In this document: positions 54,794 to 64,000 of the stretch, piece after piece | Position numbering within the stretch: position 1 is the stretch's first letter | How the letters are laid out: every line of letters starts with the position of its first letter | Source: Paratrimastix pyriformis | Taxonomy: Eukaryota; Preaxostyla; Paratrimastigidae | Assembly (NCBI GenBank): GCA_027972325.1 | Contig: JAPMOS010000092.1 | Location: 62,001 to 126,000 of the forward strand | Direction: 5' to 3' | DNA length: 64,000 nt | Program-made: the position numbers and the translations under genes | The notes under the pieces: model-generated | What the model saw: only the letters and a program-made list of their open reading frames with translations | Told to the model about the DNA's origin: nothing | Databases searched by the model: none

Positions 54794-57700
54794 CTACGGC
54801 AGCTGGGCGGGGTGGCGAAGGGTGCCGTACATCTCCAGGCCCGACAGCATCAGGAGATAGTTCCCGTTGGGGCTGGGGCCGGTCATCAGCACCCGAAAGT
54901 AACGGGACGGGAATGCCCGCTCCACGGCGAAGGTGGCCATGGCATCAGCCTTGGCGGGGATGGCGTTGGGCTCGTTGGTGTGCTCGTCCAGGGGCCGCCA
55001 GCTGGCACCGTCCACCGAGCCCTCCAGCCGCCACGACTGCAGCCGAAACGGCACAAAGTCTGGGTTGTTGTTGTGGCGTATGGTGTAGCGGGTGGGAGTG
55101 AAGAGGCGCTCCGCACCCAGGTCAACCTGCCACCACGAGGGGATGAGCTGGTTGCCGGTGTAGCTGTAGCAAGCCTTCATACCCAGGGCATCAGAGGCTT
55201 TCTGGTTGCCCTCGGATGAGCGGGTGACGGTGACCCAGCCCGCCTCGGCCGGGTTGCGCCAGGGCTGGGTGCGGCCCTTGCTCCCGATGTAGTAGAACAG
55301 GCCCTGCTCGTCCATGTCGTGGTCGTAGCTCAGGATAACCGCTGGTGGTGAAAGAAGGCCATTGGTGGTGGTGGCATGAGAGAATGGAGCGAAATGGGAT
55401 GTGAGTCGGGTGTTGTCCCCTCCTGCTCCTGCTCCGGCTCCTGCTCCTCCTCCTCCACCACCACCACCCGCACGCACGCACGCGTGGACCAGCACAATTA
55501 CACGCAGAGAGGCACATACCGACACACAACCACACCCGCGCACTGATCATCCTCCGATCGGCCGAAGCACACACCGTGCAGGCAGCAGTAACAGAAACGG
55601 AGGGGGAGGCAGCGGACCGGGGATGGTGCAGGCAGCAGTGGCGGAGGGGTCGCTCTCGGCCAGGCCCCGCATGGCCACCACCACAAAGCGGGCCTCGGCA
55701 CTGCCAAGGGCGGCACCCGGCGGGAAGCGGTACCGGCAGCGGCACTCGGGGCCCGTGTAGATGACGATCACACCTGGGCTGCTGCCGCTGGGGTTGTCAA
55801 CACCGCCACCGTCCTTGCCACTCTCCACAAGGGTGGCCTGCACACGGTAGCGGACGGGAAGCCCCGGTGGCACGGCGGTGGCGGTAGCCGGGGCGCTGAT
55901 GGGCACGGGCCGCCATTCGATGGCAACCTCCTTCGTGGCCTCGTCCCAGCGGGCCACCAGACCCTCGGGGGCAGCCGGCGGGGTGAACAGCTGGGGTGTA
56001 TTGATGAACATGAGGCGAAAAATCGAGGGGTGCGAGTGCTGGTGAACATGACAAGTGACAAGTGATGGTTGTTGCGAGGGCGAGGGTGTGAGGGCGAGGA
56101 CAGAGGAGGAGGATGTCTCTTCGGCCAAACGGGCACACACGTAAATGAGGGAGGACGGGATTGAACCCGCGACCCCAAGGGCAGCAGGGTTGCGCTCTGA
56201 CCACCGCTGCTCCCGCAGATGTCTCTTCGGCCAAACGGGGACAGACCTGGTCGATCTGCGACCGGACGGCAGCCATGTCGTGCTGGGTCTGCTCCTTGGT
56301 CTGGGCCAGCTCCGCCTGGCACCGGGTCAGGGCGGCTTCGGTTCTGCCCAGGGCGGCCCTGCTCTCGGCCAGGTCGGCCTTGGTCTGGGCCAGGTCGGCC
56401 TTGGTCTGGGCCAGCTGGTCCTGGGTCTGCCCGAGTGCCGCCGCGGTGGCGCGCTGGGCGGCTGTGGTCTCGGCCAGTTGGGCCTGGGCGGCTGTCAGCT
56501 CGTGGGTCAGCGCGGCCTTAGTCTGGGCCATGCTCTCCTGGGTCTGGGTGAGGTCGTCTTTGGTCCGGGTCAGGTCCTGCTGCGCTTGGGTCAGCTGGGC
56601 CTGGGTCTGTGCCTGCGCGGTTTGGGTCCGGGTCAGGTCGGCGCTGGTTTGGGTCAGCTGGGCCTGGGTCTGGCCGAGTGCCGTGGCCAGATCGCGCTGG
56701 GTTTGGGTCAGCTGGGCCGTGGTCTGGCAGAGGGCAGCGTCGGCCTGGGTCAGCTCGGCCTTGGCCTGGGTGAGGTCGGCCTGGGTCTGGCCGAGTGCCG
56801 CCGCGGTGCTGCTCTGGGCGGCTGTGGTCTGGGCCAGCTGGGCCTGGGTCAGGCCGAGGGCACCGCAGGTCTGGGCCAGCTCCTCCGTGTTCTGGCCGAG
56901 GTCTGCCCGGGTCTGGGCCAGCACGCCCTGGGTCTGGCCAAGGGCGGCGCTGGTGTCGGCCAGGCGCTGCCTGAGGAGGCCCATGTGGGCCGCCACCCCG
57001 TCCCGCTCGTGATCAGGCAGGTCTTCCTGCGCGCACCGGGTCGGGCAGCCCACATCCGCGTACCCGCAGGCCATCTGCACAGCGGGACACAACACCAACC
57101 GAACCAGACTGAGGACAGGAACGCCGACAGGGGAACCCCCGACAGGGGGTCATCGCCGCCCAGGCAGCAGGCACAGCAACCCAAAGGTGGGAGGGGTGGC
57201 GAGGCTGACGGGACCGGCTTGCGGGCGCAGAGGAGCTGCTTGTGGGTGTCCATGTGGGTCCGCGGCACCTGCTGGTGGCACTGGTCGCACTCCTCCTCGC
57301 GCCACTCGCAAACCGACCGCAGGTGCTGCTCCACATCCAGAGCTTTCATAACCCTCTCGCACCCCAGGGCATGGTTGGGGCAGTGGCACTGCACCTTGTC
57401 CGCCACGGCATTCTGGGCCTGCCGCGAAGGAAACAGTCTGAGGGCAAGCAAAAGGAATGCTCGCCAGCAGAGAATGCTGAAATTCATTCAGACTGTTTCT
57501 CGTTGAACTTATCGTTGCATTTCGGACATATTCCTCCAATCACGGCCGCACAGGCCCGACAGAACGTGTCACCTTTCGGCACAAATAGTCGTACATGAAG
57601 ATCAACCCTCAGACCACAACTCAAGCACACTGGATCCTCATAATAAGCATGACACTAGAAAAAATATTGCCGGTCAAACCAACCAAAGCTCGCGCGCCCG

Positions 57701-57841
57701 CGCCCAACAACAACAGACCGCCGGACATCGCCAATCATCCTCGCGCGTTCCAGCGGGAATGACATATTCGAAGTGCTTTCGGGGGCGACATGCGGATGCT
57801 GACTGATTGCCGTTGTCGTTGCCATCAGTGGCGGCTTCCAT
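54794..57841 (-). CDS. C9: RING/TRAF-zinc-finger, coiled-coil, FN3 and F5/8C protein, 737 aa
   Basis: The only reverse-strand family member and the fullest one. Exons 57841-57719, 57654-57615, 57572-57494, 57437-57215, 57074-56247, 55990-55618 and 55341-54794 join in phase to 737 aa. RING at 38-80 (DDWRCPA, YYEDPVCLSCG, DTFCRAC, CPKC), TRAF fingers 82-190 (CHCPNHALGC, CEWREEECDQC, CGYADVGC), coiled coil 190-431 of TQ-rich heptads, FN3 432-555 (APEGLVARWDEA) and F5/8C 556-737 (DHDMDEQGLFYYIG, LSGLEMYG). Closest to C4 by sequence. Likely an E3 ubiquitin ligase whose coil oligomerises and whose last domain binds a ligand. Intron 5 contains a tRNA-like insertion. It sits about 13 kb from the main cluster between two direct repeats. 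Confidence 0.87.
56112..56239 (-). repeat. tRNA-like insertion, copy B, with 22-bp target duplication
   Basis: 56112-56133 and 56218-56239 are identical 22-mers. Between them, 84 bp on the reverse strand read gcgggagcagcggtggtc, agagcgcaaccctgc and cgggttcaatcccg, a D arm, middle and T arm with a good box B and a 5-bp T stem, and acceptor-like ends (gggag / ctccc). The anticodon stem pairs poorly. It lies in intron 5 of C9, just after the donor at 56246. This is a retroposed tRNA or very short SINE; copy A is at 468-543. Confidence 0.8.
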
Positions 57842-57917
57842 GATGACAGACAGGACACGAACAACGCACCACTCAGCCGACCTGACCCGACGGGATGCAG
57901 ACCGACGCCGGCACCAG

Positions 57918-57976
57918 TCAGTCAGTCTCGTGTTAATGCAGCCTCGTGTGAGGCTAACTAAGGAGCCATGAGAAAG
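57918..57976. repeat. Direct repeat flanking C9, right copy
   Basis: Partner of 54391-54450. It lies about 80 bp upstream of the C9 start (-) and about 300 bp from the 3' end of the LINE. Confidence 0.75.
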
Positions 57977-58274
57977 AAATCACAAAAGGTTTTATCCCCC
58001 AATTCCCCCGTCACCTCATCACCTCCGATAGGCTTCGGCTCAAAGTGCATCGCATCTCATCACCCCCACCTCCTTCACTGGTGAGCCTCGGCCTCGTGGT
58101 TGCGCTTGGTCGGTATGCCACCATCCTAGGTCGCCCCGAAAGCAAGCCAGGGAGAGAAAATGGATGGAAGAGCGACGACCTAAGACTTCCCCCCGCAGGT
58201 TTTGAGGACGAGCCCACCCGGCGAGCCTGACGCTGCCGTCGTCCACCCGCAAAGGAGAGGGGTTCGGTCGATTG

Positions 58275-59692
58275 CTATGTAGTGGAGGCCTCGTTTCGGT
58301 GGCCGCTAGTCTGCTGGATGGGCACAGCAGGTAGCCTTCCTTGGCTCAGCCCCGGTGGTGTCGTCTCCCGCCGGGCCCTCCGATCGCCGGCCGTCCGCGG
58401 TGGCTCGGCTCGTCGCACCTTGAGCAGTTGCAGCCGGCGCGCATGGGCCTGGGCCAAGAAGTCTCCCGCAATCCGGTTGACGGCCTCACGAGTCGGGCGC
58501 CCCCAACCAGCGGCCGGCCTCCCGATCATGACCTGCCACTTGTCCGCGCCCAGGGCCTCGAGATGGGCCCAGTCCGGGGCCCCCAGGACCGCATGGAGGC
58601 GGTCCCAGGCCTTCTTGCGGAGCTCCTCGTAGGCGGGGCACTGCTGGATGATGTGTTGGGCGTCCTCGAGTGGTCCCGCGTCGTTGCAGCAGATGCAGGC
58701 TCCCCGCGCTTCGCCTCAGGCCTGTTCTTCCAGGTGCGCATGAACTCACCGTTCAGGTACATCCCTGCGCGCAGTTGGGTTGCTATGCGGCGCCCCGCCG
58801 GGCTCATGTCGTCCAGGTAGGCCTCGCTGTGGCCAAAGTCCTGCTTGACCTGCCGCAGGAGTGCCAGCCTTGGGTGCGAGTGGGCGTCCTCCATCTTCGC
58901 GCGCCACTTGGCCTCCACATGTGCGCACTCGCTTCCGGACCAAGTCCTTCCAGGCCCCGATGCCGATGGTCCGGATGGCCTCGTCCACCGGGCGCACCCC
59001 GTGCCAAGGCCATAGTCCGCCATGACCGCCTCAGCAGCCCCGGCCCATTCGCCGATGCACTGGTGTCCTGTCCTCACCTCTGGGAGCTTCTCACCCAGCT
59101 CCACCAGTTCGCGGACCAGGCGGCCCTGCGGCAGCAGCTTGATGCGGCCCCATTCGAACATAATCTCCTGGGCCCGCAAGGCCGCCACCGGTATCAGGCC
59201 CAGATCGGCCTCGACCGCTGCGGATGATGCTTGCCCCATACACTGGAGGGCATAGCAGGCGAAGACGCGTTGAACCGAGTCCATTGCTCGCTCGGCCTTT
59301 TGGTCGCGCAGGTCAGGGAAGGCCGCCGCCGCCCAGAGCAACTTCGGCAGGGCAAAGGTGCGCCACAATGCACAGAGCAGCCTCGGAGGGACGGCCCCAA
59401 CACGGCCTAGCAGCCGGCTGATGGAGCCCCTCATCGCACAGGCCGCCCGGATCCGTCCGCTCGTGTGGGCCTTTGTACGTGCATCGCATTCGAGTTCCGC
59501 GCCCAGGAAGCGGAAGACTCTGGTCTGTTCCAACGTCTTGCCGCTGAGACGGACTGACCATGGTTCCGGCTTCGGCTTCGCAGCAGTGGGCTCCTTCTTG
59601 CGCTTCTCCTCGCGCTGGGCCGCCCAGTTTTCAAAGGCCATCGACCGACATTTGTCAGGCGCCCACTCGAAGCGCCTTTCTCGTGCCACCAC
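58275..59692 (-). CDS. LINE C-terminal region with Cys/His knuckle
   Basis: The thumb-like region (TRVFRFLGAELECDA, CAMRGSISRLLG, WAAAAFPDL) is open from 59692 to about 58700. There one base is missing; in the next frame the protein goes on as ACICCNDAG, then AQHIIQQCPAYEEL, a C-x2-C...H-x4-C knuckle usual at LINE C-termini, and ends at a stop at 58275. Confidence 0.75.
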
Positions 59693-60650
59693 GTCGCATT
59701 CGTCGAGAGCTTGCTGCAGGGCTTCGGGGTCTCGCCAAGGACAGAGACGTCGTCCGCGAATAGCAGACCCGGGATGCGCTCCCTCCTGCCGGGCACCAGA
59801 ACGCCGTGGCCTCGCGCCCGCAGCCTCCGCACGAGGCCGTCAATGAAGAACAGATACAGGCCCGGGATGCCGGGCACCCCTGTCGCAGGCCACGGTGAAT
59901 CTCAAAGATGGGCCCCGTTCGCCTCGTACGACAACCGCCGCCTCGGTCTTCGCGTACATGGCCATCAGCAGGAGCAGGAGGCAGCCCCGGCAGCCACGCG
60001 CCTGCAGGATGGCCCACAAGATGTGTCGGTCGACGGTATCGTAGGCGGCACGGATGTCCAAGAAGGCTGCGTACGTGCTCAGCCTGGCCTTGCGGCGGAG
60101 GGCCACGATCTCCTGCAGGGCGATGACCTGCTGGACCGCCGAGTGCTCCCGGCGGAAGCCTCCCTGCTCCTCCGCCAGGCCCGGCTCCAGGGAGGACCGC
60201 AGCCTCCGGTCCAGGGCCAGGGCCAGCACCTTGGAGGCCACTGGGGCCAGGGCAATCGGGCGGTATGCGGTCGGGCTCTGGCCTCCCTTGCTCTTGTGGA
60301 CCGGTACCAAGTGGGAGAGGCGCCACTGTTCCGGCCACAGGCCCCACCGCCAGGTGAGCTCAAAGAAGAGGCGGAGGGCTTCGGTGAACGTTGACCCTGC
60401 CCGCTTCAGGAACAGCGGGGATGCCGTCCGGTCCCGGCGCTCCGCCACTCCGCAGATCCCCAGGGCCAGCTCCACCTCCTCCCGAGTGAGTGGCCTGTCC
60501 ATGGTGGCTGCCATCCGGCCTGCTGACGACGGCTCAAACTCGAGGCTGGGTAGCGGCGGCGGTGGCCCGGGCAGCATCTCTCCAACCTTGCGGAAATGGG
60601 CCGTGAACTCCTCGAGGCCCACCCCAGCTCCTGGTCGGCCTCTTCAGGGT
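59430..60650 (-). CDS. LINE reverse transcriptase domain, in several frames
   Basis: Motifs in order: LVPVHKSKGG, YRPIALAPVASKVL, EEQGGFRREHS, AFLDIRAAYDTVDR (catalytic Asp near 60067), then in a second frame EIHRGLRQGCP, and in a third LLFADDVSVLG (catalytic Asp pair at about 59749-59754). The continuation VARERRFEWAPDKC lies in another frame. At least three frame changes occur between 59900 and 59690. The linker to the endonuclease (60644-61243) ends at a TGA at 60644. Confidence 0.85.
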
Positions 60651-61149
60651 GCTCCTCCCCAAGAGCCGTGTGAGGGACCACCAGGATCGCTCCCCGAGAG
60701 GCGGAACTCGGCCATCATGCCGCTCTTCGCCGCTCGGGCCTCCCGCCGAAAGGCGCTGCGGGCTGCCTTCACACCAGGGCCTCTCCTCTGGGCCATCTTG
60801 GCCCGCCACAGATCGGCGAGCCGAGGGGTCCACCATGCTCGGGAGGCCGCGGTGACCCGCTTCCTTCCAACCGCTTCCCTGCCAGCGCGGCGGAGAAGAG
60901 CCAGCAATTGGTCCCATCTCAACTTCAGCAGCTCTGGGGAGGCCAGACTCTTGGTGTCCGCCTCCAGGCGGGAGAGGAGGTCGGCAGCCCCGAGGGATGC
61001 CTCCTCCTCGAAGTGGGCCCAGTTGGCCTTGTCCAAGCACCAGGCCCACCGCGGCTTGGTGCGACCCTTGCGCCTGGGCGGGGGCGGGGCGACGCGGACT
61101 GTGCCTGAGAGGTGGACAGCGCGGTGCTCGCACGCTGAATCCGGGACCT

Positions 61150-61900
61150 CCTGGCCCATCGGGTCCAGCAGATTGCGGCTGGCCGCCCGCGGTGCCACCA
61201 CTTCCCGCGGTTGCTGGAGGCCATCCAGCAGATAATAATCCACCTTGGTGGATACATGCCTTAAGCCCCCAGGGTCATAGCTTGGGAGCGGGGCGTCCCC
61301 ATCCTGGGCCGCGATGGTGAGCCCGGCTTGCTCAGCCAGCAGCTGCAGGAGTTCCCCTGCTCATTGCCGTTGTCCGAGGGGAGGGACATGCACATTAAAA
61401 TCGCCGGCGATCACCACAGGGGCTGCAGGGGGCGCAGGGTGCGGATGCACTCGAAGAGTTCCCCAGCCGTATAGGCGCCGAAGCTCCGTGGCTTAAAGTA
61501 GCATGCCCCAAAGAGAACGCCCCTTGATACGACCCATACCGTGCAGTCGTGCAGGTAGGGGGATAGACGGCGGGCTCCTTGGGCCCATGGCCCGGAGAGA
61601 CCAAGGGCGACCCCGCCAGAGGGACGTTCGCCGGTCCAACTCGCGTGGCCTTCCACAAACCAGCGGAAACCCTGGATGCGGGGGGCCTCTTGGTCGGAGA
61701 GCCAGGTCTCAGTAAGAAAGACGGCCTGGACTCCGCGGGACAGATCGGCCACCGCACGGGCACGGTGCCGTGCGCGGATGCTGGACACATTCCAGCAGAG
61801 GGCCCGAAAGTTCTCGGGAGGTGCTGGGGGAGAGCACCTCAGGTCCAAGGACGAGGGCTTGGCAGCAGGTGGGGGAGCCTCGGGCACGGGGCCCGGGGGC
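61150..61900 (-). CDS. LINE endonuclease domain (APE type)
   Basis: Motifs in order: FRALCWNVSSIR, VFLTETWLS, SGGVALGLS, VVIAGDFNV (near 61400) and KVDYYLLD. These match the exonuclease-endonuclease-phosphatase fold of LINEs (the N of WNV, E of TETW, D and N of GDFN). The first half ends in one frame near 61411 and the GDFN part continues in another; a stop follows about 12 residues after GDFNV. Confidence 0.8.
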
Positions 61901-62284
61901 GGCTTGGGTCCGATCGGGCTCAGCCCAACCTCAGCGTTCCATTGCGCCGGCCGCTGTGGAAATTGCACCGGCAAGACGAGCGATCGGCCACCCGGCGAAG
62001 CGGCCCGATGCAGGAGAGACCGGGTGCCGGGAGCGCCACAAGGGCGCCACCCGGGGTCCGGCCAGCCAGACATGCGGAGCAGCAAAGGCGTCCACTGGAC
62101 CATCGGGAAACCGCACGGCGCGGAAGACCACGCAGGCTGCGGAAACAAAGGCCCAGAGACCGGCCAGGCCCGCGAAGGCGGACAGAGGCCAGGCAGTGCA
62201 GGCGGCGCAGGCGGCGCATGCGGCGCGGGCGGCATCAGCAGCAAGGGCCCCGAGGACAGCGGGGACCCGGGCGGGCCACTCGCT

Positions 62285-62425
62285 GCCCCGCAAACGACGG
62301 CCCCCGTGCGGCAAGCGCACCGACAAAGGCCCCGGAGGCATCGGGACGCGGCCACCCGCAAACGACGGCCACCCGGGTGGCAAGCGCACCGGCAAAGGCC
62401 AGGCGGCACCGGCACCCGGCCACCA
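62285..62425. repeat. Two tandem 68-bp units
   Basis: The word cgcaaacgacggcc starts at 62289 and again at 62357, with following ggcaagcgcaccg shared. It lies between the 198-bp array and the endonuclease frame. Confidence 0.7.
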
Positions 62426-62519
62426 GACGGTGCGGCGCAGGCAGGCAGGAGCCTGACCCCGGACGGCAGCAGATGCACCAGAGGCGGGGCGCAGGCAAGG
62501 CAGGCCCGGATAGGCCAGG

Positions 62520-64000
62520 CAGCATCGCATGCGGCGCAGCAGGCGGGGCCAAGAGCACAGGCAGCGGGGCCCCGGGACGGCGCCGACCCCGACGGGCCAG
62601 CCACCGAACCCCAGACGCGGACCCGAGCGGCCCGGCCGACGGCACCGACAAGCGGTGGCCCCCGAGGCGCCAGCACCCGGCCGAGGGCCAGGCACCGGCG
62701 GAACAGCGGCCAAGGCGGCACCCGGCAGCGGCGCAGCAGGCGGGGCCAAGAGCACAGGCAGCGGGGCCCCGGGGACGGCGCCGACCCCGACGGGCCAGCC
62801 ACCGAACCCCAGACGCGGACCCGAGCGGCCCAGCCGACGGCACCGACAAGCGGCGGCCCCGAGGCGCCAGCACCCGGCCGAGGGCCAGGCACCGGCGGAA
62901 CAGCGGCCAAGGCGGCACCCGGCAGCGGCGCAGCAGGCGGGGCCAAGAGCACAGGCAGCGGGGCCCCGGGACGGCGCCGACCCCGACGGGCCAGCCACCG
63001 AACCCCAGACGCGGACCCGAGCGGCCCGGCCGACGGCACCGACAAGCGGCGGCCCCGAGGCGCCAGCACCCGGCCGAGGGCCAGGCACCGGCGGAACAGC
63101 GGCCAAGGCGGCACCCGGCAGCGGCGCAGCAGGCGGGGCCAAGAGCACAGGCAGCGGGGGCCCCGGGGACGGCGCCGACCCCGACGGGCCAGCCACCGAA
63201 CCCCAGACGCGGACCCGAGCGGCCCAGCCGACGGCACCGACAAGCGGCGGCCCCGAGGCGCCAGCACCCGGCCGAGGGCCAGGCACCGGCGGAACAGCGG
63301 CCAAGGCGGCACCCGGCAGCGGCGCAGCAGGCGGGGCCAAGAGCACAGGCAGCGGGGGCCCCGGGGACGGCGCCGACCCCGACGGGCCAGCCACCGAACC
63401 CCAGACGCGGACCCGAGCGGCCCAGCCGACGGCACCGACAAGCGGCGGCCCCGAGGCGCCAGCACCCGGCCGAGGGCCAGGCACCGGCGGAACAGCGGCC
63501 AAGGCGGCACCCGGCAGCGGCGCAGCAGGCGGGGCCAAGAGCACAGGCAGCGGGGGCCCCGGGGACGGCGCCGACCCCGACGGGCCAGCCACCGAACCCC
63601 AGACGCGGACCCGAGCGGCCCGGCCGACGGCACCGACAAGCGGTGGCCCCCGAGGCGCCAGCACCCGGCCGAGGGCCAGGCACCGGCGGAACAGCGGCCA
63701 AGGCGGCACCCGGCAGCGGCGCAGCAGGCGGGGCCAAGAGCACAGGCAGCGGGGGCCCCGGGGACGGCGCCGACCCCGACGGGCCAGCCACCGAACCCCA
63801 GACGCGGACCCGAGCGGCCCGGCCGACGGCACCGACAAGCGGCGGCCCCGAGGCGCCAGCACCCGGCCGAGGGCCAGGCACCGGCGGAACAGCGGCCAAG
63901 GCGGCACCCGGCAGCGGCGCAGCAGGCGGGGCCAAGAGCACAGGCAGCGGGGGCCCCGGGGACGGCGCCGACCCCGACGGGCCAGCCACCGAACCCCAGA
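62520..64000. repeat. 198-bp tandem repeat array at the LINE 5' side
   Basis: The anchor gacgggccagccaccgaa occurs at 62591, 62789, 62985, 63183, 63381, 63579, 63778 and 63976, giving spacings of 198, 196, 198, 198, 198, 199 and 198. Units are nearly identical. All three reverse frames are open over most of the array because of its GC content; the 196 and 199 units shift the frame, so it is not a clean protein repeat. The array continues beyond the window. Confidence 0.95.

Larger units (their letters stand above)
58275..64000 (-). mobile_element. LINE (non-LTR retrotransposon), runs off the window at its 5' side
   Basis: On the reverse strand, from 64000 downward: tandem 198-bp repeats, a Pro/Ala-rich frame, an APE-type endonuclease, a linker, a reverse transcriptase and a Cys/His knuckle, ending with a stop at 58275. 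No 3' poly-A or target duplication was identified. The clade cannot be fixed by eye. The coding region is broken by several frameshifts and at least one stop, so this copy is dead, or the sequence has indel errors in GC-rich stretches. Confidence 0.85.

Noticed and set aside
56134-56217. Functional tRNA gene
   Set aside because: Box B and T stem are good but the anticodon stem does not pair, and the unit is flanked by a 22-bp target duplication.
58670-60394. Forward-strand frames of 160-390 codons over the LINE
   Set aside because: They are antisense shadows of the reverse transcriptase and C-terminal region.
61931-63989. Frames of 584-742 codons, in all three reverse frames
   Set aside because: Long only because the 198-bp GC-rich array lacks stops; unit lengths of 196 and 199 break any single frame. 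Only the endonuclease end is supported.
62520-64000. CRISPR-like array
   Set aside because: Units are contiguous 198-bp repeats without distinct spacers, beside a LINE in a eukaryotic contig.

Overview
This looks like a nuclear contig of a GC-rich, intron-dense protist; I cannot name the species (a free-living excavate such as Paratrimastix is only a guess). Genes are split into many exons that join in phase only with spliceosomal introns, stops TAA, TAG and TGA are all used (standard code), and introns are loaded with microsatellites, poly-G/C runs and decayed copies of exon edges. Donor sites are unusual: 52 of the 54 I placed begin GTC and 44 read GTCYG.

Layout. 916-7205 (-): OSCA/TMEM63 (CSC1-like) channel gene, head to head with 7326-12425 (+), a 414-aa SCI1-like protein whose largest intron holds a PD-(D/E)XK nuclease fragment and a 640-bp octamer satellite. 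12592-41223: a cluster of tandem paralogues, all (+), built from RING and TRAF zinc fingers (or a short alternative N-terminus), a Thr-Gln coiled coil, a fibronectin-III domain and a C-terminal F5/8C (discoidin-like) domain. Copies C1, C7 and C8 read as whole; C2-C6 are damaged to differing degrees. A reverse-strand PB1-like plus armadillo-repeat gene (18499-21553) interrupts the cluster. A further whole copy, C9, lies at 54794-57841 (-).

42055-45447 (-) is an old yellow enzyme (NADH:flavin oxidoreductase); 46307-48807 (-) encodes a 170-aa beta-rich domain; 49456-50914 (-) is a broken reverse transcriptase element, probably Penelope-like; 51726-54199 (-) is a RING/TRAF zinc-finger protein with a coiled coil. 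From 58275 to the window end lies a LINE (-), with APE-type endonuclease, reverse transcriptase and a Cys/His knuckle, preceded by about seven 198-bp tandem repeats that run off the window.

The most striking pattern is that, in all the single-copy genes outside the TRAF family, introns contain extra tandem copies of the neighbouring exon-intron junction (splice site plus the first or last codons of the exon), from one to about six copies per junction. It recurs in at least a dozen introns of six unrelated genes. A second notable find is an 84-bp tRNA-like insertion with a 22-bp target duplication inside an intron of C9.
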